The notes: generated by a model from the sequence alone, not told the origin. A stretch of 64,000 nt of DNA from Caenorhabditis remanei (GCF_010183535.1 NC_071331.1:8556001-8620000), one strand, 5' to 3'. Numbered from the stretch's first letter, positions 24,720 through 36,064 are shown. Program-made: numbers and translations.

Positions 24720-25390
24720 TTAAACAGGTTTAAAAAAGTAAGGTGTTAATTCGTTTCTGTATCTTTCTTGGAATTTGTAATATGAGTACAGTAGACGATG
24801 GTAGTGTAGAAAATGAGAAGCATCTTTCATCTCACACGTCGACCATTCCAGCAACAGTTTTATGGCACATTTTTCATCAATTGCAAAACGATCAAAATCT
24901 TAAAATATGTATCAATTGCTGTATTTTTTAAAGACTCACATTCTTCTTTTGTCTCATCTTCGTTCGTTTTTGGTGTCTGCAATTTGCATCGAGATTGAAT
25001 AGTCATAGTTACATCCATTACCACGCACGACTCTAAATGCTCAATATAGTAATTCATGTAAAGCTGGGCCTGGTTTAATTGAGTCATGTAAAGCTGCATA
25101 TAGTAGCAGTTCATTGGTTTGCCACAATCAATCTCTTGTTGAAGCTCTCTTCTGTAAGATTCGCCGAAATCTGAACCGTTATCCGAGCTATTTGTTGTTG
25201 AAGGTAATAGAGATTGTTCCTGAAACAGTTTTTTCGGTGACTTCGAAGAACATGATCATGCTTTACTCACCTTAATACACATTTCAAATATTATGAATTC
25301 TTTTTGGCAAACAGGATCGAGAGTGTTGTTGTTACTATACGTGTGCCCAGAAATAGGTAAGGAGAGGAAAATAAGGAAGAAAAGAAACAT
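24720..25390 (-). CDS. Secreted Cys-containing protein, three exons
   Basis: Exons 25271-25390, 24940-25219 and 24720-24898 give 192 residues; the phases close exactly on the TAA at 24720-24722. The second intron is only 41 nt and has a weak TTTTAAG acceptor, but the tail it yields (DEKCAIKLLLEWSTC, then KDASHFL) matches exon 3 of the gene at 22770-23484 (DEKCAVVEFLNHSTC, then KDASRFL), which supports the model. Signal peptide MFLFFLIFLSLPISG. An NNNT sequon lies near the mature N-terminus. Function unknown. Confidence 0.78.
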
Positions 25391-26455
25391 GGTTTTCTTA
25401 TTACTTTTCTTTCGACGTGTCGGTATTTTATAGATGGGTAGAACAATTGTTCAATTGTTTTCTTATTATATTGAGAAATTGCTTGCCGAAAAATTGAATT
25501 TGGAAAATGAAAAAGCATTGTTTAAATCTAATATTTAATAATATAAGTTGAATTGTCCAAGCACCAATATTGCAAAGGAGTTTTTCAGCTAGGTTTTATT
25601 TCCGGTATTACTAATAACAAGAAATCAAAAAATCAAAAAATCAAACACCGTACTGTCACTTTCGCAAATTAAACCTATCTGGATTTGTGCCAATGCACAT
25701 CTTTATAAACTTCACCGGGATTGAAAACCCCTGCCAAGAACCATTAGTGAGTTAATTTGTATAATTTGGTTTGTATGTGAAAGTTTGCATAGTCTAACGC
25801 AGAAATAGCTTCAAAATGGTTTCAATAAACAACGGTCATTTTTCAAAATTATTTTACTGTGTAAAATGACATAAATAGTATAAAGACCACACTCCAAACA
25901 TAAAGAATTATATCTGAAATGACGGCAGATCGACAGGGTTAGTTCTTCGATAGTACGTTATTGTGTCGTTAATCAGGTTACAGCAATGCTATCACAAAAA
26001 ATTTGTCTTTGAAATATTTTCCTGAATTGAATTATTCGAAATGAAATATTAAGGATCGCATTATAAAATTAAGAGAATACAATTGGAACATGATTTAGGT
26101 TTATGAAACAACTGATTTTCATTATCGGGTCATCTGCAACTACCTATACTCGGCTATTATTTTCTTGCTACATTAAAAACCCAGAAAGACGTGATTCAAT
26201 AGTTTCTGAACGATTTGCAGTTGTTTCTTTTCGTAAAGCTCATAAAAATTTTCTCATTTTTTATTTTTTTCATAATCTGAAGATTCAGCCCCTCTTCTTT
26301 TTTTTGAAACTAGAGTAAACTAAAACTGGTCATCTTTATCAATCAGTCTTGTTCAACATCTGAAAATGCACCAAAATATTGCTTGCATTGTGTTTATTAC
26401 GTTAAATTTGAAAAAAAGCAAATGAAATATTTATTCAGTGTTTTTAGTCAAAAAA
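25391..26455. other. Intergenic, nothing recognised
   Basis: AT-rich; no supported gene or repeat. Confidence 0.5.
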
Positions 26456-27062
26456 TTATGAAGACCTGTAATAATCAATAGAATATTCTTTCCATGTGTC
26501 TGCTAAATACGGAACATGTAAGGAAACACACTCTGTGTGCAATGCAAAACTGAACACTTTGAAATCCGGAAGATGTGCATCTGTGCATGTTTTCTGCTTT
26601 ACAAGTTCTTCGGAGAAACATGGATCCTCGATTCCTTGACAAGGACTCAAATCATCTGATGGAGGTCTCGGAATAGAGTTACAGATTCTTTTGATCTCTT
26701 TGAGAGTTCCATTTCCCAAACAAGATTTCAGTTCACTGTGGTAAAAATCAATCGTCCATTTTTCTTGTAGTAAGAGTCTATAGAAATCCTCAGCGACCAA
26801 ACAGATTGGCATAGAAGAACAAGATATAGCATTTCCAATTTCTTCAGCCAGGTTCCGATCCATCCACTCTTCATCCAATCCTAGATCGTAAATTCTGCTG
26901 AACAGTGTTCTGTTCTGAAAATAATATACTAAACTATAGTTATGTTTCAAGAAATTCAGTTAAAACCTTTACGCAGCCAAGCATTTTGTGGAACTCCTCT
27001 ACACATTGCGGATCAAGCCCGGAAATAGCAACAGGAACCAAAACGAGAAGGAAAAGAAACAT
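26456..27062 (-). CDS. Secreted protein, full-length family member
   Basis: Exons 26973-27062 and 26456-26914, intron 58 nt, phase 0; 182 residues. Signal peptide MFLFLLVLVPVAISG; exon 1 ends KMLGC at a GTAAAG donor. The mature protein has ten cysteines, enough for five disulphides (for example GNAISCSSMPIC, ELKSCLGNG, RICNSIPRPPS, KQKTCTDAH). It is the intact form of the subfamily that includes 19922-20402, 27715-28195, 51927-52555 and the fragment at 62370. Extracellular role unknown. Confidence 0.85.
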
Positions 27063-27660
27063 GGTTTCTATAACTGTAACAATTTTTTGGCCAAGATTAT
27101 ATACTGGAGTGAACAATGAGAAAGAAAAGGAAAATATTTATCAAGGTTGAACACGAAACCAATGACTCACCTTTTCTTTCAAAAAAGCCTTTGTATTTTT
27201 TCAGGCATTTTTTTGAAACGAAAAGAACCTATTGCCTGAAAAACATTAATCGAATAGCATGATTTTCAGAAGAATCAAAAACCAGTCACCTATTTTCTTG
27301 AAGTAAGTTTTAGGCTATGGATGGGACGAAAAAGAAAAGGTTTGTGAACTATTATCACGTCACGCTTCTAACAACCGTGCTCTACCGAACCAGAAGAAAA
27401 TTGAGAGACTCAGAGAAAAATATACACTTTTTTAGAACATTCCGGTGGAGCGCAGTTGTAAAAAAAAATTTCGAATTGTTTCTTTCATAAAGCTTATCAC
27501 ATTTTTCCGTTTCATTTCTTTCAGAAACTTTAACCCAAATCAGTAAACTTTTTTTTTGAATTTTTTGTTTTTGCCAACAAACATGTTTTTTGAAACTAGA
27601 GCAAACTTGAATAACAAAATTGGTAATGTTTATTCATAATTTTTATTAAAAAATGGAAAA
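27063..27660. other. Intergenic; carries a dispersed repeat
   Basis: 27340-27470 is similar to 60516-60640 (shared CACGCTTCT, GAGAGA.TCAGAGAAAAA). 27150-27300 resembles the upstream region of the paralogue at 51927-52555 (AAGAATCAAAAACCA.TCACC), so promoters were duplicated with the genes. Confidence 0.55.
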
Positions 27661-27714
27661 ATCAAGAAGGCTAGAAACAGCGCACCAAGTTGTTCACATT
27701 CGATTTGTTAACGT

Positions 27715-28195
27715 TTATTTTAAAACTTGCAAATAAAATATTTTACTACAAGGACTCAAATCAACTTCATCTGATGGAGGTCTTGGAATAGAGTTACAGA
27801 TTCTTTTGATCTCTTTGAGAGTTCCAATTCCTAAACAAGATTCCAGTTCACTGTGATAAAAATCAATCGTCCATTTTTCTTGGAATAAAAAAAATAGGAA
27901 TCTCTGAGCGCTTGGACAGGTTGGGAAGGAATGGTATACATTATTTCCTAGTTCTTCAGCAAGGTTCCGATCCATCCACTCTTCATTCAAATCAACATCG
28001 TAAACTTTGTTGAACACCGTTCTGTTCTGAAAATAATAAGAACTGTACTCATGTTTTGAGAAATTCAGAAAACACCTTTACGCGGCTTAGAATTTTGTGG
28101 AACTCCTCAACACATTGCGGATCCAGAACAGTTGAAACAGTTGTATCCTGACCGATAACAGCAGTAGGAACGAAAATTAGAAGGAAGAGAAACAT
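27715..28195 (-). CDS. Duplicate of the 19922-20402 secreted protein
   Basis: Exons 28082-28195 and 27715-28026, identical in translation to 19922-20402. The giant retroelement inserted 242 bp upstream of this start codon (its 3' LTR ends at 28438), so promoter activity may be affected. Confidence 0.72.
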
Positions 28196-28437
28196 GGTTT
28201 CTATAACTATAACCATTTTTGGGCTAGATTATATAAATGGAACGAACAATACGAACAACAGGAAAATATTTATCGAGGTCGAACACAAAACCAATGACTC
28301 ACATTTTTTTTCAAAAAAGCTTTTGATTTTTCAGGAATTTTTCTGAAATGTCTGAAATGAAAGAAACATTTTGCTTGGAAAACCGTAATCAAAAAAACAT
28401 TTGGATGAATCAAAAGTCGGTCAAAATTGACAGTTCC

Positions 28438-29168
28438 TGTGGCCACCCCTTCTGTCTCCAGAAGGCCGCCGGTAATGTGCCGAGTAGGGTGGGAACATGA
28501 GCCCAAATTATACTTCCGATAGGTGGTTCAGTGGGTTTAAAGGAAGTGCCCGATGTGCTGACAATTCAAGTATTTACAAGAACCATTTATTATAGGGAAA
28601 AAGCATGTCCCGCGAGGGACTGCATTAAAAACCTATTCGGTTCTGCCTTTTACAATACAAATAGAATTTAAAGGGAAAAGGGCTATCGAGGGAACTTAAT
28701 AGCGACTCTGCAAGCGCCCGATACACGTATCGGGAGCTCTCGAGGGGCTACAAGAAGCTCTCTAACAACTTCTCTTACAAAACACAATAATAACTCTCTT
28801 AGAGAGAGAGGAAAAACAACACTAAGGAACAACTAAATTATTAATGGCTTTAGGCCAAGCGAGGGGAGTCGGTCGAGTACGGTCACAGTCGTTTAGCAGG
28901 TGTGCGCGTGGCGAGACCAGCGGACGTCGGAAACAGCGTGCGCCTTTGACTGGAGAGACGCAGACACGACTAAATGGCGGCAACTTGAATTGTGGAATAT
29001 TACTTCCGCCTGAAATGGGGTTAAAGAGACAGGGAAGAAGGGAGTTAATTAACAGAAAGTAAAATACGTAATAAGTATAAACTAAATTAGAATAATTTAG
29101 TGATACGAATTACATTTTAGTTTGGAGTGGGACAGGAACCTGATTCGGGGACCAGGAGACTGTCAACA
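28438..29168 (-). repeat. 3' LTR of the giant element
   Basis: Reads TGTTGACAG...GGCCACA on the minus strand. Contains an AATAAA (28586-28591, complement) and an 8 bp-stem hairpin CCCGATAC/GTATCGGG near 28718-28735. The pol frame runs 52 bp into it and stops at 29117. The sequence just upstream (CAGACCCCCCGGAG on the sense strand) is not a normal polypurine tract. Confidence 0.93.
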
Positions 29169-32100
29169 CTCCGGGGGGTCTGAGGCCCGGCTGCTTGCGT
29201 TATGTGAACATAACGTGCAAGCTTAGCTTTCGCTTTGCGAGGTTGGTATTGTCGGACACGGTGGATTGGTAAGCGAGTTTTCGCATGATCAACGCTGTCA
29301 GGGCGAGAAGACATCATTGGATAACTGACCCCTGGACTGTGATTAGCAGTGTCTTGGGGTACTATGTCACCATGAGAGATCGCGGAACCTGATGGCTTCG
29401 TCAAGTCATCCATTATCTCGGTATTACGCTGTCGAGGGGCATTAGAATCAGAATCTAACTGTGCAGACTCGTTAACAGATGCGTGGCGATTAGCATCCAA
29501 GTTAGGGACTACCCGGATGAATCCGTTTCCAGATGTGCCTGAACGACTAACATCTGAATCCGGAGCACGAGGAGATTTCCCAGCTTTGGATGCGCCTGAA
29601 CGACTAGCTTCCAAATTCGGGACTTTCCGTTGAGCGCCATCTCCAGATGTGCCTGAACGACAAGCATCTGAATCCGGGGCGGACGGTAGTATCCTTCTAA
29701 TGGATGTGCCAGATCGACCAACATCCATGATTGATCCTGAGTCCGGAGACTGCAGTCTTCTCCTTTTTCTGGGTGCGCCTGAGCGACAAGCAACCAAGTC
29801 GGTGGCTGGCCGAGGGGTATCCGGTCGAGGTGTACCATCGAAGGCTAAAGAATTAGCTGTTCGAGGGGAACCACTATCGAATATTTTCTCGGGACCAGAT
29901 GACTTTAGTCCATATCTTATATTGGATGCGCCTGATCGACTAGCTTCCAAATTCGGGACTTCCCGTATAGCGCCATCTCCAGATGTGTCTGAACGACAAG
30001 CATCTGAATCCGGGGCGAACGGAATCTTCATCCCTCCGATGGATGTGCCAGAACGACCAGCATCCAAGTCCGTGGCTGATTCTACTGGCCGAGGGGTATC
30101 CGGTCGAGGTGTACCATCGAAGGCTAAAGAATTAGCTGTTCGAGGGGAACCACTGTCGAATCTTTTCCCGGGACCAGATGACTTTAGTCCATTCCTTGTA
30201 TTGGATGCGCCTGATCGACCAGCTTCCAAATTCGGGACTTCCCGTATAGCGCCATCTCCAGATGTGTCTGAACGACAAGCATCTGAATCCGGGGCGAACG
30301 GAATCTTCATCCCTCCGATGGATGTGCCAGAACGACCAACATCCAAGTCCGTGGCTGATTCTACTGGCCGAGGGGTATCCGGTCGAGGTGTACCATCGAA
30401 GGCTAAAGAATTAGCTGTTCGAGGGGAACCACTATCGAATATTTTCCCGGGACCAGATGACTTCAGTCCATTCCTTGTGTTGGATGCGCCTGATCGACTA
30501 GCTTCCAAATTCGGGACTTCCCGTTTAGCGCCATCTCCAGATGTGTCTGAACGACAAGCATCTGAATCCGGGGCGAACGGAATCTTCATCCCTCCGATGG
30601 ATGTGCCAGAACGACCAACATCCAAGTCCGTGGCTGATTCTACTGGCCGAGGGGTATCCGGTCGAGGTGTACCATCGAAGGCTAAAGAATTAGCTGTTCG
30701 ATGGGGACCACTATCGAATATTTTCCCGGGACCAGATGACTTTAGTCCATTCCTTGTATTGGATGCGCCTGATCGACTAGCTTCCAAATTCGGGACTTCC
30801 CGCTTAGCGCCATCTCCAGATGTGTCTGAACGACAAGCATCTGAATCCGGGGCGAACGGAATCTTCATCCCTCCGATGGATGTGCCAGAACGACCAATAT
30901 CCAAGTCCGGAACTTTCGAATCTGCTCTAACCAAACTTTCGCTGAAGCTTTGTACTTTGACTTTCGCTAATCTCTTTCCTTCAACGCTGGTCTTCAACGT
31001 ATTAGGTTTTGTCGATTTCTCGACAGTGTCTACCGATTTCGCAGTAGACACGACTGATTTCTCAGCAAGGTTTCTGTGATCTACAGAATTCCAGTGATAC
31101 CCGAGTAAATTGACCGACGGATCAGCTGTGATCTCCTCCCGAGGGAATTTTGACATCTCTTCCGCACTGTTTGAGATATATTCTCGAGGACGCTTGTTCA
31201 TCGAGGTGAACGCGTTACTCGAGTCAATCCGAATATTCTGTGTTTGAGCCCTATCATTCGAGGTAATCATTATATTGTCGACGTAGATGTTTTTCCGGAT
31301 TCGCTCGGCGATCGGATCGGTCATCCCATTTGGGAAGTGATCAATCGTGGCGGCGAGGAGGAACGGAGAACAGGTCATTCCGAAAGGAATCCGAGTAAAT
31401 CGGTACTCAATAAGATTATCTCGAACTGGGGGCTTCGCGTTATCTTTCAAGATAACACGAGTACAGTTACGCTCTTCGGGGTCCAGACGTACCTGGTGGA
31501 AGGCTTTTTCTATGTCAGCCTTCACCAGGGAATCCGGTAGCCGAGGGCGAATGAGAGTGTCATAAAGATCAACCAGCATCGAGGGTCCAGGTTCGAGGCA
31601 GTCATTAAGACTGAGCTCTCTCCCTTTTTTACTACTAGCATCGAACACGATCCGCAACTTTGTCATGAGCGAAGATTCCTTCACTACGACTCGATGGGGG
31701 ATGTAATAGACCGGATCTGTAGTATTGTCCATCTCCGGGGTTACCATCTCAATAATACCGCTAACTAGCTTCACAAATATTTCATAAGGAAGCAACAGTC
31801 TCCGGGACGTTCCTAATAATCGAGGCAACAAATCGATGCCCAAGAGCATACCGATGACTTGTCCGTTGAACGAACTATCCGTCAGTAATCTTCGAGGGGC
31901 AATTTGATTGTCACGAGAATAGCGAATATCTGCAGCGCTCAAACGAGGGCATACAAACTTCGTTTTCGGAAGTCGAGGGGAACTCGCGAATGTCATTGAG
32001 AATGGCGTACCATCCGTATGAAAAGACAATTGATAAAGAACTGGGAACGTAGCGATGCGAGGGGGATCCGAAGGGTCTTGAGAATCATGAGTACCCTGAA

Positions 32101-32347
32101 CCAGCTCAAGAGCGGGGTCGTCATCCGAGGATGACAATTCGAGGGGGGTCAGTTGATTCTCGGAACGCTCATAGATCTTGCCCGTGCATCTGATAGTCGC
32201 TGAGCGGATTTCTCCGGTGCTACTACGTTTAAACGTTCCAATTAGTACTAGAGGCACTGTTGCTGGCGAGGCAACAGTCGGTACGCTAACCGAGGAAGGC
32301 CCAAGGTTTATCCCTGGAAATTTACTGCGAGCCCCCGAGGGGGCCAC
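29117..32347 (-). CDS. pol: BEL pol: RT domain plus RSG-repeat tail, no RNase H/integrase
   Basis: About 1,076 codons overlapping gag by 26 nt in the +1 frame. Residues ~1-170 would hold the protease, but I see no clear DSG-type active site. Residues ~200-400 are BEL reverse transcriptase: RIVFDASSKKG, KADIEKAFHQV (catalytic Asp), RIPFGMTCSPF and IYVDNIMIT (YVDN in place of YVDD; the second Asp of the motif is Asn). The post-RT segment NLLGYHWN is still BEL. RNase H and integrase should follow; instead there are ~600 residues rich in Ser, Asp, Gly and Pro with ~17 RSG/RSD motifs in 93-residue repeats. The stop lies inside the 3' LTR. Confidence 0.85.
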   Translation of the reverse strand: MAPSGARSKFPGINLGPSSVSVPTVASPATVPLVLIGTFKRSSTGEIRSATIRCTGKIYERSENQLTPLELSSSDDDPALELVQGTHDSQDPSDPPRIATFPVLYQLSFHTDGTPFSMTFASSPRLPKTKFVCPRLSAADIRYSRDNQIAPRRLLTDSSFNGQVIGMLLGIDLLPRLLGTSRRLLLPYEIFVKLVSGIIEMVTPEMDNTTDPVYYIPHRVVVKESSLMTKLRIVFDASSKKGRELSLNDCLEPGPSMLVDLYDTLIRPRLPDSLVKADIEKAFHQVRLDPEERNCTRVILKDNAKPPVRDNLIEYRFTRIPFGMTCSPFLLAATIDHFPNGMTDPIAERIRKNIYVDNIMITSNDRAQTQNIRIDSSNAFTSMNKRPREYISNSAEEMSKFPREEITADPSVNLLGYHWNSVDHRNLAEKSVVSTAKSVDTVEKSTKPNTLKTSVEGKRLAKVKVQSFSESLVRADSKVPDLDIGRSGTSIGGMKIPFAPDSDACRSDTSGDGAKREVPNLEASRSGASNTRNGLKSSGPGKIFDSGPHRTANSLAFDGTPRPDTPRPVESATDLDVGRSGTSIGGMKIPFAPDSDACRSDTSGDGAKREVPNLEASRSGASNTRNGLKSSGPGKIFDSGSPRTANSLAFDGTPRPDTPRPVESATDLDVGRSGTSIGGMKIPFAPDSDACRSDTSGDGAIREVPNLEAGRSGASNTRNGLKSSGPGKRFDSGSPRTANSLAFDGTPRPDTPRPVESATDLDAGRSGTSIGGMKIPFAPDSDACRSDTSGDGAIREVPNLEASRSGASNIRYGLKSSGPEKIFDSGSPRTANSLAFDGTPRPDTPRPATDLVACRSGAPRKRRRLQSPDSGSIMDVGRSGTSIRRILPSAPDSDACRSGTSGDGAQRKVPNLEASRSGASKAGKSPRAPDSDVSRSGTSGNGFIRVVPNLDANRHASVNESAQLDSDSNAPRQRNTEIMDDLTKPSGSAISHGDIVPQDTANHSPGVSYPMMSSRPDSVDHAKTRLPIHRVRQYQPRKAKAKLARYVHITQAAGPQTPRSVDSLLVPESGSCPTPN
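29974..30905 (-). repeat. 279 bp (93-codon) tandem repeat in pol
   Basis: Unit boundaries, taken at CATCTCCAGATGTG, fall at 29974, 30253, 30532 and 30811: exactly 279 bp each, so the frame is kept. Each unit encodes GRSGTS, CRSDTS and SRSGAS-type motifs. Shorter related segments extend to ~29560. Units are nearly identical, suggesting recent expansion or homogenisation. Confidence 0.92.
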
Positions 32348-34895
32348 GAAAAAATTCAGACAGGATTGGAGCCGGGGCGTCGGATGGATAGTTTCGAGGG
32401 TCGCGGTAGTACTCTTTCAAAGTGCAAGCTCCCGAGTTGTGCTTGCCTTGACAGTAAGCGCAGGTACTGAAGCTCTTGCATTCTTCGGTGGGGTGGGTTC
32501 TCTGTGCACAATTGTGACAAGATCCACTGGAACGGAAGAATTGCCGAACTTCGTACGAAGGGAGGGCACACTGTAAAATGGAGTGTCCGGGACCGCAGAT
32601 GAAACAGCATTTCGAGGCAACTTCGGAGTCTCGAGGGAAAGTATGAGCGATAAAACGCTCATCATATCCTCTACCGTACTTATAGCACGGTTCGAGTTTC
32701 TCTCCGGGCTGCCCTTTCATGCCGGGAATCCGAGGCTTGAGGGTTCCTGAGTTTGGGTTAGACGTGGGGCCTCCTCCTTGGCGATTTCCGGGTGACGCGA
32801 TTCCTTGCGGATTCGGAAACGAGGGTCTACCAAATGGTGCGGAACCTTGGCTCGGGGGAGCCTGATTTCCCTGGTGTTGGGCGGTTGCTTGGGAACCGAA
32901 GTACCCGAGGCCGGCCTGACCAGAGGAGCCTTGATTGCCGGATTTATTCGGCTGGTTCGAATTCTTCGAGGGGTTCTGTCCTTTGCCGCCTTTGCCCGAA
33001 GTAGGAGACGCGTTATTGCTAACGTTCGCCGGTTTCGGGGAGGAAGCGAATTTGGGGGCGGTACGAGTACTGCCGCCAGGAGTAGAGTTACCTCGAGGAT
33101 TCTTAGATGTACTTGAAATCGCGTTTGTAGCCATTACTGACTCGCCCGGGATCTCTTTCAATCTCTCAGAGACTTTGGCAGTTCGAAAACGGTCGACGAA
33201 GGCACGGTCGTTAAGATAACTTGCGTACCGGTCGAAGATCTGATTTGTCGAGGGCTGCCCGCCATTGTCGAACAACGGCTTGATGACACGGATCATCTTT
33301 TCCGGCAACTTTTCCATAAGATTGCGAACAAACGCGGGGGAGTCAACATCTTCCCCTAGATCTCTGAGCCGTAGGACGAGAGTTTTCGCGTCCTGTAATT
33401 GGCGGGAGGAGCGTTTGAGGTCGGTCTCGTGGAATGTCAGCTCCCGGAAACGCGTTAGGGCTTCCGTGACGCCAGAAGTATCGCCCTCGAAGGTGTTGCG
33501 AAGACCTTCCAAGGAAGCTTCGATGGCCCTGCGAGGATCACTTAAGTCGACATAAAAGCGCTTTGCGTCTCCGACCAGCTTCTTTTCCAGGATAGCGAGT
33601 CGCATTTCATCGGAAAGTCGCGGATTTTGCATTCCAAGTTTTTCGAACATCGAAATGAACTTTTTGTATCGGAGGGCATCACCAGAAAATTTCGGAAGAA
33701 TAGACTCGAGGTCGTAATAAGACAACCCTTTGTTACTCGATTTCATTTTTCTGCCTCTCTGAGCCTCACGGCATTCGTCGTTAGCTTCCTCATCTGAGGA
33801 AACTTCGGTTCGAATTTGAGGGGCGGGCGAGCGAGCCGAAACATCTTGTTCTTTCCCTTCGCTGTCAGACAGATTGGGGAAATTCGATTGAACCTGACGA
33901 GGAGTAGAGGCTACTATCGGGGTAGCCGAGGTCACAAAACGTCCACCGCTTTCTGGCCGCATTGCGCTAGCGAAATTTGGTGATGACCGGGGTTCCCGTA
34001 GTGGACACTGGTGTGTCTTATGTCTCGACGACGTGCAGAGAACGCATAAATCGTTCTTAGCGCAAAAGACCGGTAGCTTCGGACTAGTGCAGTCGAGAAG
34101 ATCATGACTTCCTCTACAGAGCGGACAGGCCGATCTTTGAGGAGCCGAACTAGAGGCTTTGTGGGTTTCGGTATTTGAACGAATATCCGAAGTGACCACT
34201 GGAGGAACTTGCGTTCCACCGGAGTTGGTGATACCATCGAACGAGGTGTGTTGAACACGATTGCTGTCCTCATTCTTGGCATCGAGAGGATCGATGACTT
34301 CTTGAGAAGTATCTGATAACGAGGGATCATTCAAATCGTCCTCGTCGGATACAATCTCATCCTCCTGGGGTGAAGTTTCCACTAACTCCGAGATATCCGC
34401 GGCTTCCGTAGAGGATACCTCTTCGTCATAGCGGTACTTCTGCTTTTCGAGCGTTTCCTGCAATGCCAATATGGTCGTCCTGAGAACCGGCAAGGTGTTG
34501 GTCCGAGGCTTCAGATTAAGATGAGCCTTTGCCGCTTCGCGTAGACGGTGACGTTCCTTGTTGGACAGGACTTCCTGGACTTTGGAGACGAAATCGTGGA
34601 AGTGATTATCAGTCTCGATCATTGCTTTGATGACGATCAACTTCTTTCGTAAATCGTTGATAGTCTTGAGCTCGATAGCGTCATGGACGACCGAAGTGTC
34701 GTCAATGAAGGGTTGTGCTTCTGCCACAGCTTTGACGCCGGCAGAACTTGCACGAGTGATCGCGGTCTTGACTTTCTTCTGAGCCTTCTTGAAGTTCTCC
34801 GAGGGTTGACGTTGAATCACGTTGTTGTTTGCGGCGGTTCCTCCAGATGTTGACGAGGGGTCGATCCGCGAGTGTTGTTGTCCGGTACCAGACAT
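32322..34895 (-). CDS. gag: BEL gag polyprotein
   Basis: 857 codons. The order is an N-terminal basic/coiled region; a first zinc cluster at ~residues 255-300 (CPLCRGSHDLLDC, then CVLCTSSRHKTHQC); a capsid-like region at ~395-500 (LPKFSGDALRYKKFISMF); a Gly/Ser/Asn/Pro-rich linker; and three C-terminal zinc knuckles (CFICGPGHSILQC, CHNCAQRTHPTEEC, CAYCQGKHNSGAC) that should bind the genomic RNA. Gag would form the particle. It ends at a TAA 26 nt into pol; the overlap contains GAA TTT TTT CGT, a plausible +1 slip region. Confidence 0.88.
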   Translation of the reverse strand: MSGTGQQHSRIDPSSTSGGTAANNNVIQRQPSENFKKAQKKVKTAITRASSAGVKAVAEAQPFIDDTSVVHDAIELKTINDLRKKLIVIKAMIETDNHFHDFVSKVQEVLSNKERHRLREAAKAHLNLKPRTNTLPVLRTTILALQETLEKQKYRYDEEVSSTEAADISELVETSPQEDEIVSDEDDLNDPSLSDTSQEVIDPLDAKNEDSNRVQHTSFDGITNSGGTQVPPVVTSDIRSNTETHKASSSAPQRSACPLCRGSHDLLDCTSPKLPVFCAKNDLCVLCTSSRHKTHQCPLREPRSSPNFASAMRPESGGRFVTSATPIVASTPRQVQSNFPNLSDSEGKEQDVSARSPAPQIRTEVSSDEEANDECREAQRGRKMKSSNKGLSYYDLESILPKFSGDALRYKKFISMFEKLGMQNPRLSDEMRLAILEKKLVGDAKRFYVDLSDPRRAIEASLEGLRNTFEGDTSGVTEALTRFRELTFHETDLKRSSRQLQDAKTLVLRLRDLGEDVDSPAFVRNLMEKLPEKMIRVIKPLFDNGGQPSTNQIFDRYASYLNDRAFVDRFRTAKVSERLKEIPGESVMATNAISSTSKNPRGNSTPGGSTRTAPKFASSPKPANVSNNASPTSGKGGKGQNPSKNSNQPNKSGNQGSSGQAGLGYFGSQATAQHQGNQAPPSQGSAPFGRPSFPNPQGIASPGNRQGGGPTSNPNSGTLKPRIPGMKGQPGEKLEPCYKYGRGYDERFIAHTFPRDSEVASKCCFICGPGHSILQCALPSYEVRQFFRSSGSCHNCAQRTHPTEECKSFSTCAYCQGKHNSGACTLKEYYRDPRNYPSDAPAPILSEFFRGPLGGSQ

Positions 34896-36064
34896 GGTTG
34901 ATTGTTCACACGAGGTGTTGAAAGATGAGAAACTGAAAATAAATTATTCTTTAAGAGAATTGAGACCGGACAGCGGGACTATAAAAAGATTAAAAAACAG
35001 AGAAACAAAACGCTATGAAGTCCGCTCCTGTTCGGGCGAGTCCTGACGTCCATCCACGAACTGTACACATTCGAAGCTGAAATCCAGGCTACACAACAAA
35101 ACTAAAATTGTAGCATCAGCTGTGCTCAGTAGGAGGACGAGTCAGGTGAGCTCCGAGACGTTGCCTTGGTAGGACGAATACCAAGTTATAATTACGTCTA
35201 ACTCTAACTTAGTTCATCCTAAATGGATGGTATACAACGTATATCTCATCACAGCTCATCGACTCATCGACCATCACTCCGGAAGTTGAAAAACCTTCGT
35301 CTTCCGAAGAGTCGACATAGACTGAATACTAGAATCCGAGAAATGAAGTGGCTGGGGTGTGTTTTCGCTGTACCGTCAGCTAGACACGTTCAGAGCCTCG
35401 CAACTCTGAGATACGAGAGGGGACCATTTCAGATGAGAGTTCTGAATTGGCTCTGGGATATCGCGTACCAAACGAGTACCCTTACAAATCATGATAGACT
35501 ACTGTCGACTATGTGCAACACAGAGGTGGACGAGGGCCCGCGTTGGCTCCGGCACTTGTGGATTACATGACTACAGAGTTCTCAGCAGTATCGCACTTAC
35601 TGTATCACGAGGGGCGTGTTCTCCAGTGTCTGGTGGCTTCTCACCACAACACGGAGGTCTTCAAACATAACACTACGAATTTACCTGAAGTAGTCCGTCA
35701 GATGAAACTGGATCTGCTAATAGGAACTTCGGAACCCTTCGGTAGGGCACTACTACTCGGTGGGGGGAGTCGGGTATCTCTCAATTATTCCAACTCCCGA
35801 TCAAGGTCATAGTAGATTCTAGACAGGGAAACTAGGCTTTGTCCGAGGCTTATCGGTTTATACAAAACCCTCTCTAGCGGTAACACGATTATCGGCTCAT
35901 TCAATCACTGCTGTATCATAGACACGCGGAAGACAGGATTTATGGCTGGGATAACGTGTATCGATCCCTAGAGAAGTCGAGAATATGTCCTCCTTGACCA
36001 GACGACCGAAGTCGCCCTTTTTAACAATCTTTCGAGGTTACACGGTATCACCACGAGGATTGTA

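Larger units (their letters stand above)
27661..30074. repeat. Inverted repeat 2, right arm (2,414 bp)
   Basis: Reverse complement of 18043-20456. This arm is the natural context: here the LTR is joined to the rest of the giant retroelement and the flank is the real insertion site. It is therefore the probable source and 18043-20456 the copy. Confidence 0.93.

Noticed and set aside
28844..29062. 72-codon frame present in all three LTR copies (also 19055 and 50560)
   Set aside because: Antisense to the retroelement and inside the LTR; identity reflects LTR duplication.
29649..31079. 476-codon open frame on the plus strand
   Set aside because: It is the antisense of the in-frame 279 bp repeats in pol; the repeat structure keeps several frames open. 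No splice or domain support.
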